The notes under the pieces were generated by a model. It ran no database searches, had not been told where the DNA came from, and saw only the letters and a program-made list of their open reading frames with translations. 35,289 bases of DNA from a virus, in IMG/VR virus record IMGVR_UViG_3300035670_000741, positions 1-35,289 of that record, one strand, 5' to 3'. Of this stretch, positions 1 through 7,266 are shown in pieces. Positions within the stretch are counted from its first letter, which is position 1; every line of letters begins with the position of its first letter. The position numbers were made by a program, and so were the translations under genes.

Positions 1-4
1 TGTT

Positions 5-343
5 ATGGCTGAGATTCAACGAGATATTAAAGACCTTAAAAAATCTCAAAAAACAGCCAATGAACTACTTGTCCAACATATTAAGACTTCAACGGACTCC
101 CATCAGGAAGTAAAAGAAATAGTTAAAAGGCACGATATCGTTTTATTCGGTGACGAGGAGTTAGGCATTAAAGGGCATAATCAAGAAATTAAAGAGCTAA
201 GGGAAAGTATACAACCCTTCTTGAGCTTCTTATCTAACGCAAAACTACTCTGGACAATTTTGGGTGTTATAGGTATTTCAACAGTAAAAGACTTAATCGA
301 ACTAATTAGACCTTTTGTACTAAAGGTACTAGCAGGGAACTAA
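5..343 (+). CDS. Small coiled-coil protein with C-terminal membrane segment (holin/XhlA-like)
   Basis: This 112-residue protein begins with a charged helical stretch rich in Lys, Glu and Gln (about residues 1-75) that looks like a coiled coil. A hydrophobic segment near residues 80-100 (LLWTILGVIGIS and following) could cross the membrane once. This layout resembles XhlA-type lysis accessory proteins, but no specific family motif is visible. It lies just after the receptor-binding gene if the genome is circular, a usual place for lysis or host-attachment accessories. A promoter reading into it sits at the far right end of the window (35269-35274). It could equally be a membrane-anchored tail accessory. 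Coding status is fairly certain; function is a guess. Confidence 0.7.
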   Translation: MAEIQRDIKDLKKSQKTANELLVQHIKTSTDSHQEVKEIVKRHDIVLFGDEELGIKGHNQEIKELRESIQPFLSFLSNAKLLWTILGVIGISTVKDLIELIRPFVLKVLAGN

Positions 344-410
344 TATGCAGATAGCGAACTACCACGCTAAAAAAGGTAGGACAATTAGCTAATTTGATTG
401 TTTTTGTATT
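344..410 (+). other. Short intergenic gap with possible 15-codon ORF
   Basis: An ATG at 344, directly after the previous stop, opens a 15-codon frame ending near 391. It is too short to support as a gene. The segment just before 411 (GATTGTTTTTGTATT) resembles the segment before the protease gene at 23455-23467 and may be a promoter fragment, but its -10-like TATTAT overlaps the ATG at 411, so I do not annotate it as one. Confidence 0.2.
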
Positions 411-842
411 ATGACACCATTCCAACCAGAGGAAAGGGACTTAATTAGGCGTAATTCCAATTGGAGTTGTACCAGTTGCGGAAAGTCTAGCTTTGATAAA
501 GAGAAGTGGCTTATAGAAGCTACGCACAATGTACACAAAGACGACAGTAAAGGAGGCGAAGCACATTGTAGGGGTTGCCACTTACTAAAGGACTTAGAAA
601 TGGGTGATATGAAATCAGTCAATAGAATAGCAAATAGAATATGGAATACAGGATTAAGGCATTGGACAGAGTATGTAAAAAATCCATTCCTTATGCGACA
701 AGATAGACTTTGGCTTACTGAAATGCTATCGGGCTTGGAAATATCAGGACAAGTGCATATAAAAGAGAAAGTTAGTAGTGTAAACCAATTAAAAGACTAC
801 GTTGCGAAACAAATGCAAAACGTCAGGAAACGAAAGTATTAA
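411..842 (+). CDS. HNH-like zinc-binding protein
   Basis: This 143-residue protein has a CxxC pair (CTSC, about residues 20-23) followed by His-x-x-His (THNVHKD, about 44-49) and a second CxxC with flanking His (HCRGCH, about 52-57). That is the shape of a compact HNH/treble-clef nuclease centred on a zinc site. The C-terminal half is basic and helical and could bind DNA. Phages carry such proteins as free-standing endonucleases or as helpers of DNA packaging. It stands between the membrane protein at 5-343 and the glycosylation cassette, unlike packaging HNHs that sit beside terminase. The fold is recognisable; catalytic activity is not certain. Confidence 0.65.
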   Translation: MTPFQPEERDLIRRNSNWSCTSCGKSSFDKEKWLIEATHNVHKDDSKGGEAHCRGCHLLKDLEMGDMKSVNRIANRIWNTGLRHWTEYVKNPFLMRQDRLWLTEMLSGLEISGQVHIKEKVSSVNQLKDYVAKQMQNVRKRKY

Positions 843-851
843 GAACTTTAT

Positions 852-879
852 TTGCCATGAAGAAATAACATGATACAAT
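852..879 (+). promoter_or_regulatory. Promoter before the glycosylation cassette
   Basis: A -35-like TTGCCA (852-857), a 16-base spacer and an extended -10 TGATACAAT (-10 box TACAAT 874-879) lie in the only gap before the cassette. The ATG at 890 follows by 10 bases, so the transcript would have little or no leader. Confidence 0.5.
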
Positions 880-889
880 TGAAAACAGT

Positions 890-1174
890 ATGATGCCCTT
901 AGAGAAAAAGAGAAAATACATAATGACTATATCTAGTCAATTAACTACCATTATAGAAAACAGAAGAAAATCAGTAATTAGGCTTATGGTATTAAAGAAT
1001 AGCCTTTTCGATATGTGGAATAGAGCTACAGTAAAACTTGTAGCAGAAAAAGAAATAAACGAATTATTAGACAAAGTGAATCACACGTTAAACGAAAAAG
1101 AAGTAATAGACCCAAATGCTGATATGGATATTATTAGACAAATGCCAGAATATGAGGACAGGAGGGGAAGATGA
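890..1174 (+). CDS. Hypothetical helical protein heading the glycosylation cassette
   Basis: This 94-residue protein is basic at the N-terminus and predicted mostly helical; I recognise no domain. Its stop overlaps the start of the glycosyltransferase in the ATGA arrangement, so the two are probably translationally coupled. Two adjacent ATG codons (890 and 893) compete as the start. The last codons contain GGAGG and GGAAG, which can serve as ribosome-binding sequence for the next gene. It is the first gene behind the promoter at 852-879, so it may belong functionally to the sugar cassette, but nothing in it shows that directly. Confidence 0.65.
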   Translation: MMPLEKKRKYIMTISSQLTTIIENRRKSVIRLMVLKNSLFDMWNRATVKLVAEKEINELLDKVNHTLNEKEVIDPNADMDIIRQMPEYEDRRGR

Positions 1175-2331
1175 AACGAATGTTAGTATGGAGTGACAGC
1201 CCCAGTTGCACGACAGGTTTTGGCAAGGTCGCACAAGAAATATTAAAACGTGTTAAAGGTTACGAGATTACTGTTTTGGGTATAAACTATAATGGCGAAT
1301 TTTACGATAGGAATATCCACCCATACAATATATTCATGGCAAAAGACGACACAGGCTTTCTAGGTTATAGGAAGTTTGTACAAATGCTAACTACGCAAAA
1401 GTGGGACTTAGTTTTTACACATCAGGACTTAGGCATAATAAACGCTATAACTAAGTACATAGTAGACGAACGTGCTAAACAGAAATTCAAATGGGTTGCG
1501 TATATGCCAATAGATAACGCTGAGTTTTGGGATATGCAGTCAATACAAAATGCTGATGAAGTATTGGTCTATTCGCAGTATGGTAAAGACGTTATAACTA
1601 AAAAGAATCCAGAAGTAGGTGAACGTGTAAAGGTTGCTTATCTAGGGACTGATTTAGACAAGTTTAGACCATTAAAGAATAAACAAGAGCTACGCAGAAA
1701 GTGGTTTAACATAGAAGACCCTAATACATTTCTAGCGGTCAATGTAAATGCTAATAGGTGGAGAAAAGACCACCCTCATGGCATACTAGGCTTTAAGTAT
1801 TTCAACGATAAATATCCTAATAGTAAATACTACATTCATGCCCCTGTAAAAACAGTCGATGGAGATTTAAGAATCATGGCACAATCCTGTAGGTTAAAAG
1901 AAGGGGCTTTGATAACCAAAGATGACGTAAACCCCTTGCATGGATACTCCGAAGAAGAAGTTAATGAGATTTATAATTGTGCTGATGTAGTAATAAGCTC
2001 GACAATGGCGGAGGGATTTGGACTATCTATTACAGAATCATTTGGAGCTGAAATACCAGCCCTGTTTCCAAATCACACTAGCATAACGGAACTTATAGGA
2101 GCTAATGCCGAACGTGGTACGTTTATCAAAAATAGTGGTACTAAGCTCATGGCTTGGGATAAGTGTAGTTATTTTAGGGACATTATAGATTCAAAAGATT
2201 TGGGCGATAAGCTACAATACGTTATTGAAAATTATAAAGAAGTAAAAGCAAAAACTGTAATTGCTAAACAATGGGTAAAGCAATATACATGGGACAACAT
2301 ATATAAACTAATTTGGGATAAAATATTATGA
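1171..2331 (+). CDS. GT4-like glycosyltransferase (GT-B fold)
   Basis: This 386-residue protein is predicted to transfer a sugar from a nucleotide-sugar donor. The N-terminal domain has a glycine-rich loop (TGFGKV, residues 15-20) typical of GT-B enzymes. The C-terminal domain carries the E-x7-E signature EGFGLSITE (Glu281 and Glu289), which binds the donor sugar and nucleotide. Length is normal for GT4. It overlaps the upstream gene by 4 bases, and its own stop overlaps the SDR gene start, so the enzymes are made together. Acceptor candidates are a virion protein, a host surface glycan or modified DNA; the sequence does not decide. Fold call is strong, acceptor unknown. Confidence 0.85.
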   Translation: MKRMLVWSDSPSCTTGFGKVAQEILKRVKGYEITVLGINYNGEFYDRNIHPYNIFMAKDDTGFLGYRKFVQMLTTQKWDLVFTHQDLGIINAITKYIVDERAKQKFKWVAYMPIDNAEFWDMQSIQNADEVLVYSQYGKDVITKKNPEVGERVKVAYLGTDLDKFRPLKNKQELRRKWFNIEDPNTFLAVNVNANRWRKDHPHGILGFKYFNDKYPNSKYYIHAPVKTVDGDLRIMAQSCRLKEGALITKDDVNPLHGYSEEEVNEIYNCADVVISSTMAEGFGLSITESFGAEIPALFPNHTSITELIGANAERGTFIKNSGTKLMAWDKCSYFRDIIDSKDLGDKLQYVIENYKEVKAKTVIAKQWVKQYTWDNIYKLIWDKIL

Positions 2332-3206
2332 AAAGAATCGGAATTTCGGGTTGTCACGGCTTCATAGCCAATTATGTAGCATCTGAGCTAAAGAAAAGAG
2401 GATATACTGTTATAGGTACAGCTCACCATTTAGGTAGCCTACTAAGCAACGATTGGGACGAAATGTACATAACAGACGTTAGAGATAAAGCAGGTATGTA
2501 CTCAGTAATAGAGCATTGTGACGGATTTATTCACCTTGCAGGGTTGCTAGGCACATCTGAAAATATGCGACAGGCTGATTTACTAAACGAGGTTAATATC
2601 GGTGGGGCTTTGAACGTGTTAAACGCTTGTGATAACTTTGGGATTCCTTTAGCTATGATTGCGGTTGGAAATACCCAACACCTAAATCCATATAGTATAA
2701 GTAAGACGACAGCAGAAAGATACGCCCTTATGTATGCCAAGAGTTTTGGAACTAAAGTAAATGTAGTCAGAGCATTAAACGCTTTTTATCCTAATCAGAA
2801 GTGGGGTAAAGTTAGAAAAATAATACCTACTTTTATAAATCAGGCTTTAAGAAACGAGCCACTTCTTGTATATGGCGGTAAAGAGGGTTGCTCAAATATG
2901 GATATGGTTACAGCACATGATGTTGGTGTAGTACTTATTGAAGCTCTAGAAAATGCAAATGTAGGTGTTATAGGACAAATGTATGAAGCAGGTACGGGCG
3001 TTGCTTATCCTGTATACGAAATAGCTGAAAAGATTGTTAAATACTGTAATAGCAAAAGCGAGATTGTTGAAGTCCCAATGAGAGATGGAGAATTTAGTGA
3101 TACCATTATTGCGAAGAATCCATACCCAATTGAATACGAGGATTTTGACGAGGCACTAATGAAAACAATTGAATATTATAAAGCTGAATATGAGAAGAAA
3201 GATTAA
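2328..3206 (+). CDS. NAD-dependent epimerase/dehydratase (extended SDR), nucleotide-sugar type
   Basis: This 292-residue protein has an N-terminal Rossmann nucleotide-binding loop GISGCHGFIA (about residues 5-14, GxxGxxG) and the SDR catalytic YxxxK as YSISK (about residue 124 onward). These are the hallmarks of extended SDR enzymes that epimerise, dehydrate or reduce nucleotide sugars. It therefore probably makes or alters the donor used by the flanking glycosyltransferases. Length is close to the family norm of 300-340, slightly short at the C-terminus. The NUMOD4-HNH gene starts inside its last 17 bases. The exact reaction (4-epimerase, 4,6-dehydratase or reductase) cannot be read from the sequence. 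Confidence 0.85.
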   Translation: MKRIGISGCHGFIANYVASELKKRGYTVIGTAHHLGSLLSNDWDEMYITDVRDKAGMYSVIEHCDGFIHLAGLLGTSENMRQADLLNEVNIGGALNVLNACDNFGIPLAMIAVGNTQHLNPYSISKTTAERYALMYAKSFGTKVNVVRALNAFYPNQKWGKVRKIIPTFINQALRNEPLLVYGGKEGCSNMDMVTAHDVGVVLIEALENANVGVIGQMYEAGTGVAYPVYEIAEKIVKYCNSKSEIVEVPMRDGEFSDTIIAKNPYPIEYEDFDEALMKTIEYYKAEYEKKD

Positions 3207-3726
3207 AGGGTATCCTTTTTATGAGGTTGACGAAATTGGGAATGTTTATAGTCTTTCTAGGAAAGTGGCATACAAAGATAAAGGCGATATCAGAACAGTC
3301 AACGAGAAAATACTAAAAGGTGGACTTGATAGAGATGGCTACAGACATGTCACACTATATTTGGCAAATGGTAAGAAAACAACAAAGAAAGTACATAGAC
3401 TAATGGCTAAAGCATTTCTAACACCAATAGACGGAAAGACCTCCGTAAATCATAAGGACGGCAATAAAAGCAACAACTGTATAACTAACCTAGAGTGGTG
3501 TAATAACTCTGAAAATGTATCACACGCATATAGGACAGGGTTAACTAAACCCGCAAAAGGTGATAGAAACCATGCCACACGCATAAGCGATGCTAAACTA
3601 CAAAAAATGAGAGAAATGTACGATACTGGGAAGTTCACAATAGGTGAGTTACATAAAATATTTGGCATAAGTTTTAGTAGATGTTTTGTGTTAGTAAATA
3701 GAATAGAACGAAACGAGCAGAAATGA
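3190..3726 (+). CDS. NUMOD4-HNH homing endonuclease
   Basis: I start this gene at the ATG at 3190; a longer frame would need a TTG at 3169. The protein begins with a NUMOD4 module (YPFYEVDEIGNVYSLSRK), which binds DNA in phage intron-type endonucleases. A long segment ending GYRHVTLYLANGKK leads to an HNH_3-type nuclease core with VHRLMAKAF, then VNHKDGNKSNN and LEWC. The C-terminus has a helix-turn-helix-like stretch (TIGELHKIFGIS). It overlaps the SDR gene by 17 bases and the next glycosyltransferase by 4, so it sits inside the operon as a mobile but non-disruptive insert. Such enzymes normally spread themselves by cutting cognate alleles that lack them. Confidence 0.9.
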   Translation: MRRKIKGYPFYEVDEIGNVYSLSRKVAYKDKGDIRTVNEKILKGGLDRDGYRHVTLYLANGKKTTKKVHRLMAKAFLTPIDGKTSVNHKDGNKSNNCITNLEWCNNSENVSHAYRTGLTKPAKGDRNHATRISDAKLQKMREMYDTGKFTIGELHKIFGISFSRCFVLVNRIERNEQK

Positions 3727-4676
3727 ACCTCTTTAGTACTCAGTACCATATTTCTGTCGATTCTGGTCTTATTGACGATTTTACATCAATCGGTGTAAAA
3801 ATGTTTTATCCTGATGATACATGGGGTGATAAGATTAAGTTCTTTAGGTCAAATAGAGAACATGAGGGAAAGCCTAACTTTCATCTAGTATCATACGACC
3901 AGTTTTTAATGCTTGGTGACTTGGCATTCCTAATCCCATGTGAACAACTTTGGGGCGATTTTCACGAGCTAATGAAAGCACGAAATAATCCAAACGATAA
4001 GCTGATACTACTAACAGCACAAAACAACTTCGAGAGATTTATTCCAAAGGACTATGTTAAAAACCTACTATCACACGATAGCGAATTTCATAGAATATCA
4101 GGCTCACCAAATAAGATGTTGTACTTTAGTAAACCACTTATACTGTTAAACGAGCAAAAAGACCTCAAAAACGCATTCGAGAGTAAGAAGGTAACACTTT
4201 ATACCAACGGCTTTACAGGGGCTGGATTTGAGCCAGAATACACACTAGCAAAAGAGTTTCGTGACGAGTGGTTAAAGCATACAGGATATAACATACAATT
4301 CTATGGGCATGGTAACGAGCTAGGTCAAATATCTATGCCCGATGTACAACGTAATATGCTAGATTCAATGTTTACGCTAGTATTTAAGCGAAGGGAAACT
4401 TGGGGACAAATGGTAAATGAATCCATGCTACTAGGTACACCATGTATATTCAGTCGGGAATTTATAACCTCCACTTTTATTGACTACGAAATTACACCAG
4501 ATACAGCAGTTATAAAAGAGGGTGAATCTATACCCGAATTTGTGGATAGAATATTAAGCATGAGCTTTGATGAGTATGTATCACTATCCTACCAAGCCCA
4601 AGCGATTGCAGAGTTATTTACAAGCGAACAACCGAGAAGAAAACAATTAAAAAGGTTTATGGATAGATTGCTTTAG
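3723..4676 (+). CDS. Second glycosyltransferase-like protein (GT-B C-terminal domain)
   Basis: This 317-residue protein has a C-terminal part with the segment TWGQMVNESMLLGTPCIFSR, which matches the donor-binding part of GT-B enzymes where a Glu precedes a short helix and a Gly-Thr-Pro turn. The N-terminal half is divergent and I cannot place it in a numbered GT family. It starts inside the HNH stop (ATGA) and ends tail-to-tail with the minus-strand holin-like gene, overlapping by 4 bases. Together with the GT4 enzyme and the SDR it forms a two-transferase cassette, suggesting a glycan of at least two sugars or two different acceptors. Confidence 0.7.
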   Translation: MNLFSTQYHISVDSGLIDDFTSIGVKMFYPDDTWGDKIKFFRSNREHEGKPNFHLVSYDQFLMLGDLAFLIPCEQLWGDFHELMKARNNPNDKLILLTAQNNFERFIPKDYVKNLLSHDSEFHRISGSPNKMLYFSKPLILLNEQKDLKNAFESKKVTLYTNGFTGAGFEPEYTLAKEFRDEWLKHTGYNIQFYGHGNELGQISMPDVQRNMLDSMFTLVFKRRETWGQMVNESMLLGTPCIFSREFITSTFIDYEITPDTAVIKEGESIPEFVDRILSMSFDEYVSLSYQAQAIAELFTSEQPRRKQLKRFMDRLL

Positions 4677-4966
4677 CGACCCATCATTTGTTTATTATAT
4701 TGCTCTTTAAGAGCTTCTATATTGCCAAAGTTTTTTCTAAGATATTCTTGAATGGCTAGTAATTCGTTTGCGATAAATACCGAGCCGATGTTTTTCCATG
4801 CTTCCAAAGTAAACATTTCACCAGTTGTAAGACCATCTATAACCAAAAGCATAGCAGAAGATAAAGCGTAATATACAGGGACTTTTAATGGATTTGGTAC
4901 TTTATCCCAAAGTATATCGGCTTTAACGTATAACTCTTGCAACTTTGTTAGATTTACTTTTTTCAT
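4673..4966 (-). CDS. Holin-like small membrane protein
   Basis: This 97-residue protein has a central hydrophobic stretch (VYYALSSAMLLVIDGL, about residues 31-46) and a second moderately hydrophobic stretch (about 56-71), with charged ends. This fits a small phage holin that forms lesions in the cytoplasmic membrane. It is the last gene of a minus-strand block that includes an M23-type endopeptidase, the expected lysis partner. Its ATG overlaps the stop of the coiled-coil gene upstream (ATGA). Holins are too variable for a firm sequence call. Confidence 0.5.
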   Translation of the reverse strand: MKKVNLTKLQELYVKADILWDKVPNPLKVPVYYALSSAMLLVIDGLTTGEMFTLEAWKNIGSVFIANELLAIQEYLRKNFGNIEALKEQYNKQMMGR

Positions 4967-5325
4967 TTTCTTTTTTTATTAAATATTCTACTTAATAATA
5001 GCATAGCCAACTCTTTATTGCTAAGGTCTTCTCTTTGGTAAATATCTATTTGTGCTTTTAGCGATTTAAGTTCGCTTTCAAGTTCTGTAATATAAGTAGT
5101 TAAACTTCTTATTTCTTGATTCTTTCCACTTACTGTTCGTTCTAATTCTATGATGTCTTTAGTCTTTTCGTGTAGGGCTTGGTCTTTAGCACTTTCAAAT
5201 TGCTCTACTACTAGCTCTTTAGCTCTATCGGTAAATTCTGATTGACTTTTTAAGAGTTTATCGGTCAAGTTATCCATTTGCTTAACTCGATTAACATCGT
5301 TTGATTTTGGGGTAGATTTACGCAT
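4963..5325 (-). CDS. Coiled-coil protein in lysis-like block
   Basis: This 120-residue protein is highly charged, with heptad-like spacing from about residue 15 to 105 and no hydrophobic membrane segment. It ends in a basic tail (RIFNKKRK). No known domain is recognised. It lies between the endopeptidase and the holin-like gene, overlapping the latter by 4 bases, so it could act as a lysis regulator or a structural spacer. The ATG at 5325 is preceded by an A/T-rich stretch without Shine-Dalgarno sequence. Confidence 0.65.
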   Translation of the reverse strand: MRKSTPKSNDVNRVKQMDNLTDKLLKSQSEFTDRAKELVVEQFESAKDQALHEKTKDIIELERTVSGKNQEIRSLTTYITELESELKSLKAQIDIYQREDLSNKELAMLLLSRIFNKKRK

Positions 5326-5335
5326 TATTTAATGC

Positions 5336-6109
5336 TTAATAAGTTATTCCTAGAAGTCTTTTGATTAGTTTTACTAACCATGTAAGAAAACTAGGTGGTT
5401 TAATCTCCTCTGGAGGTAAAACAATCGGTGGTTTTACTTCGGGAGGTTCTACAGGCTTTTGCGATTGCTCGTAGCAAGGCTTACACCAATAGAATACAGT
5501 TCCGCTTTTAATTACTTCAACCATTTCTGATTTAGGAAAGGTTTTACCACAATTAACACATTCTTTAGTTTCTACAATCGGAGGTGTTACTACAGGTTCT
5601 TTGTATAGGATAATATCTCTTATAGGTGTTTTGTTGTAACTTCCAACTGCTATTGTGCCAATATGAATATGAGGTGGTACAGCACCAACTCCACTTGCTT
5701 GATTTTCAGCTTGTGTCATAACTGTAGCAATCACTTCGTTTGGTTTGAATCTGTACTTAGATGGCTTATCGCATTTCACATGGTAGATGATTATATGCAA
5801 GTTACCATAAACTAATTCAATACCACATTTCTTTTTCGCTTTAGAGTATAAGTATTGGTTTAATAGTAGACCTTCACTTGCGGTTACTTTGGTTCCTGCA
5901 ACTTGCGAAAAGTCTATTGCTCGTTCTTTAAGGTATGATTTATGGCTACCATCGGTGTATTTCTTATACCCTGATGGCAATTTAGCATTGTTAAACTCCG
6001 CTAGTACAGGTTTATAGTAGTTTTTACCATTGTAATAGTACGTTCCTACCTCATTTTGTACAGTTGGCAAGGAGTTAAAGTTTTTGTTATTTGCGAATAG
6101 TTTAATCAT
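5336..6109 (-). CDS. M23-like endopeptidase (endolysin candidate) with zinc ribbon
   Basis: This 257-residue protein has a degenerate lysostaphin-type M23 domain in its first 165 residues. His56 and Asp66 could match the H-x-D zinc ligands, and PPHIHI (His147, His149) matches the family HxH; a supporting His110 sits in YHVK. Such enzymes cut peptide cross-links of peptidoglycan at lysis. A proline-rich linker leads to a Cys4 zinc ribbon (Cys184, Cys187, Cys209, Cys212), another proline-rich linker and an amphipathic, basic C-terminal helix (FLTWLVKLIKRLLGI). That helix may disturb membranes. There is no signal peptide. H56 to D66 is longer than the usual spacing, so activity is likely but not certain. 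Confidence 0.65.
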   Translation of the reverse strand: MIKLFANNKNFNSLPTVQNEVGTYYYNGKNYYKPVLAEFNNAKLPSGYKKYTDGSHKSYLKERAIDFSQVAGTKVTASEGLLLNQYLYSKAKKKCGIELVYGNLHIIIYHVKCDKPSKYRFKPNEVIATVMTQAENQASGVGAVPPHIHIGTIAVGSYNKTPIRDIILYKEPVVTPPIVETKECVNCGKTFPKSEMVEVIKSGTVFYWCKPCYEQSQKPVEPPEVKPPIVLPPEEIKPPSFLTWLVKLIKRLLGITY

Positions 6110-6114
6110 AATAC

Positions 6115-6120
6115 ATTATA
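6115..6120 (-). promoter_or_regulatory. -10 box 5 bases before the endopeptidase ATG (leaderless candidate)
   Basis: On the minus strand TATAAT ends 5 bases before the ATG at 6109, the same spacing as at the late-operon HNH gene (16335-16346). No convincing -35 is seen. In such A/T-rich sequence chance is a real alternative. Confidence 0.35.
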
Positions 6121-6122
6121 CA

Positions 6123-6542
6123 TTATTTTTGTTTCCACGGCTTAAACTTGTCTTTATCTCTATCGGCAGGTTGCTCTTTAATAGGTTCGTGATGCCCCCA
6201 ATTCCCTTTGGTTTCTGACTGTGGTCTTTTGGTAGCACGGCCATCGCCTTCTAGTTTGTCGCTTTTAGGAGTGTCCTTTTTCTTTTCTTCGATGTATGGT
6301 CCCCCATCGCAATCGTTATCATCATCAGCTTTTTGCCCTACCATAGTGTTATCGCTAGGGCTTGGCTTTTCACTAGCATCTGTAGAATCCCAACTTTTTA
6401 TATCCTCATCGGTAACACCATCTGGAATTGAAACAGGAGGTGTAGGTGGAAGGTCATCTCCATCTGCAACTTGATTCATGTAACTATCCATAAAAGAATT
6501 TACATAAACTCTTTTACCAGTCTTATCTTTAACTTCTATCAT
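6123..6542 (-). CDS. Hypothetical charged, disordered protein
   Basis: This 139-residue protein starts with a short ordered part (MIEVKDKTGKRVYVNSF) followed by a long segment rich in Asp, Pro, Ser and Lys that is probably disordered. No domain is recognised. It lies between the endopeptidase and a membrane protein in the same direction with short gaps. The N-terminal ordered part may be a small binding motif. An opposite-strand frame of similar length is a shadow of this skewed composition. Confidence 0.6.
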   Translation of the reverse strand: MIEVKDKTGKRVYVNSFMDSYMNQVADGDDLPPTPPVSIPDGVTDEDIKSWDSTDASEKPSPSDNTMVGQKADDDNDCDGGPYIEEKKKDTPKSDKLEGDGRATKRPQSETKGNWGHHEPIKEQPADRDKDKFKPWKQK

Positions 6543-6557
6543 GTTAATCTGTTTAAC

Positions 6558-6983
6558 TTATAAACAAGCGAAGGCTACTTCTATAAGGTCTATTTTATCA
6601 TTTTCTACATCTTGAATTGCCTTTTCTACACCTTTAAGGTCTTTACCTTTCATTATGTAATCCCACATACAAGAACATTGTGTGTAGGTGGTTTCACCAC
6701 TAGTACAGGAGTCTACAAATAAAGATTTGTATAGTTTAATCAAATCTCTTTCGTCAAACGTAGGCGTAGTAGTAGGAGCTACTGTAGTTACAATAGCTTC
6801 TGTAGGTTTAATTTCTTCCGTAGGCTTTGGTGTTTCTGTAGGTTTAGCTACTTCTACAGTTTTAACTTCTGTAGGAGCTTTAACACTATTTTTTGTTAAG
6901 TTATTATTTATATTACTCATAACGCTAACAAATAGTAAGAATCCGCCAAATATCAAAAATGCTGTTTTCTTTTGTTCGTTCAT
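6558..6983 (-). CDS. Membrane-anchored Thr/Pro-rich protein
   Basis: I start at the ATG at 6983 rather than a TTG at 6998, because the upstream gene ends at 6985 and leaves a 1-base gap. The protein has an N-terminal hydrophobic segment (FLIFGGFLLFVSVM) acting as anchor or uncleaved signal. A long linker of repeated Pro-Thr-Glu units (KPTETPKPTEEIKPTE) follows, then a small C-terminal domain with four cysteines (positions in SCTSG, QCSCM, ACL) that could form disulfides outside the membrane. A surface-displayed or periplasmic role is likely. No family is recognised. Confidence 0.65.
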   Translation of the reverse strand: MNEQKKTAFLIFGGFLLFVSVMSNINNNLTKNSVKAPTEVKTVEVAKPTETPKPTEEIKPTEAIVTTVAPTTTPTFDERDLIKLYKSLFVDSCTSGETTYTQCSCMWDYIMKGKDLKGVEKAIQDVENDKIDLIEVAFACL

Positions 6984-6984
6984 G

Positions 6985-7134
6985 TTATTTTCTACCAATC
7001 TTAAATAAGTCAGTCAGTCTTTTAACCGCCTGTTGCCAAAGATTCAAATCTCCTTTGGACTTTTTGTGCTTATAACCTACACCATTTCTTTTTAGGAATT
7101 TGTGTAGTTTTCTTGCCTCGCGATTTTTGGACAT
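6985..7134 (-). CDS. Small basic protein, 49 residues
   Basis: This short frame starts MSKNREARKLHKF and ends DLFKIGRK. It is strongly basic and probably helical. It is supported by its fit: its stop lies 1 base before the ATG of the next gene, and it fills the space between that gene and the RNA genes. A -10-like TATAAT lies 9 bases upstream (7144-7149, minus). No function is recognised; nucleic-acid binding is plausible from charge alone. Confidence 0.5.
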   Translation of the reverse strand: MSKNREARKLHKFLKRNGVGYKHKKSKGDLNLWQQAVKRLTDLFKIGRK

Positions 7135-7166
7135 TTTGTTTATATTATATTAAGTTAAATATTTTT

Positions 7167-7262
7167 TGTGTTAGGAGGGACTCGAACCCTCACAGTAGAC
7201 GATATTCTAGTTTACGCTACCCTCCTGTCTAACAGGCGGAATTACCTATTTCCTTCTAACAC
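7167..7262 (-). tRNA. Unusual tRNA-like gene 1 (class II shape, anticodon uncertain, perhaps UAG/Leu)
   Basis: The acceptor stem is a perfect 7 bp (GTGTTAG with CTAACAC), followed by a 4-bp D stem GGAA/TTCC with loop ATAGGTAA, and a perfect T arm GAGGG-TTCGAGT-CCCTC. The middle is abnormal. The best anticodon arm is CGCCT-GTTAGAC-AGGAG with a G-A mismatch, giving anticodon UAG after U33. About 30 bases lie between it and the T arm, with a GTAG/CTAC hairpin, longer than usual class II variable arms. Position 8 is A instead of U. No CCA is encoded. It may be a true phage tRNA, a degenerate one or a tRNA mimic. Confidence 0.65.
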
Positions 7263-7266
7263 ATTT

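Noticed and set aside
395-412. Promoter before the HNH-like gene at 411
   Set aside because: The -10-like TATTAT overlaps the ATG and no later in-frame Met precedes the zinc site, so a start here would not make the protein.
6208-6474. 88-codon plus-strand frame opposite the charged protein
   Set aside because: Ser-rich antisense shadow of a Lys/Asp-rich gene; no supporting context.
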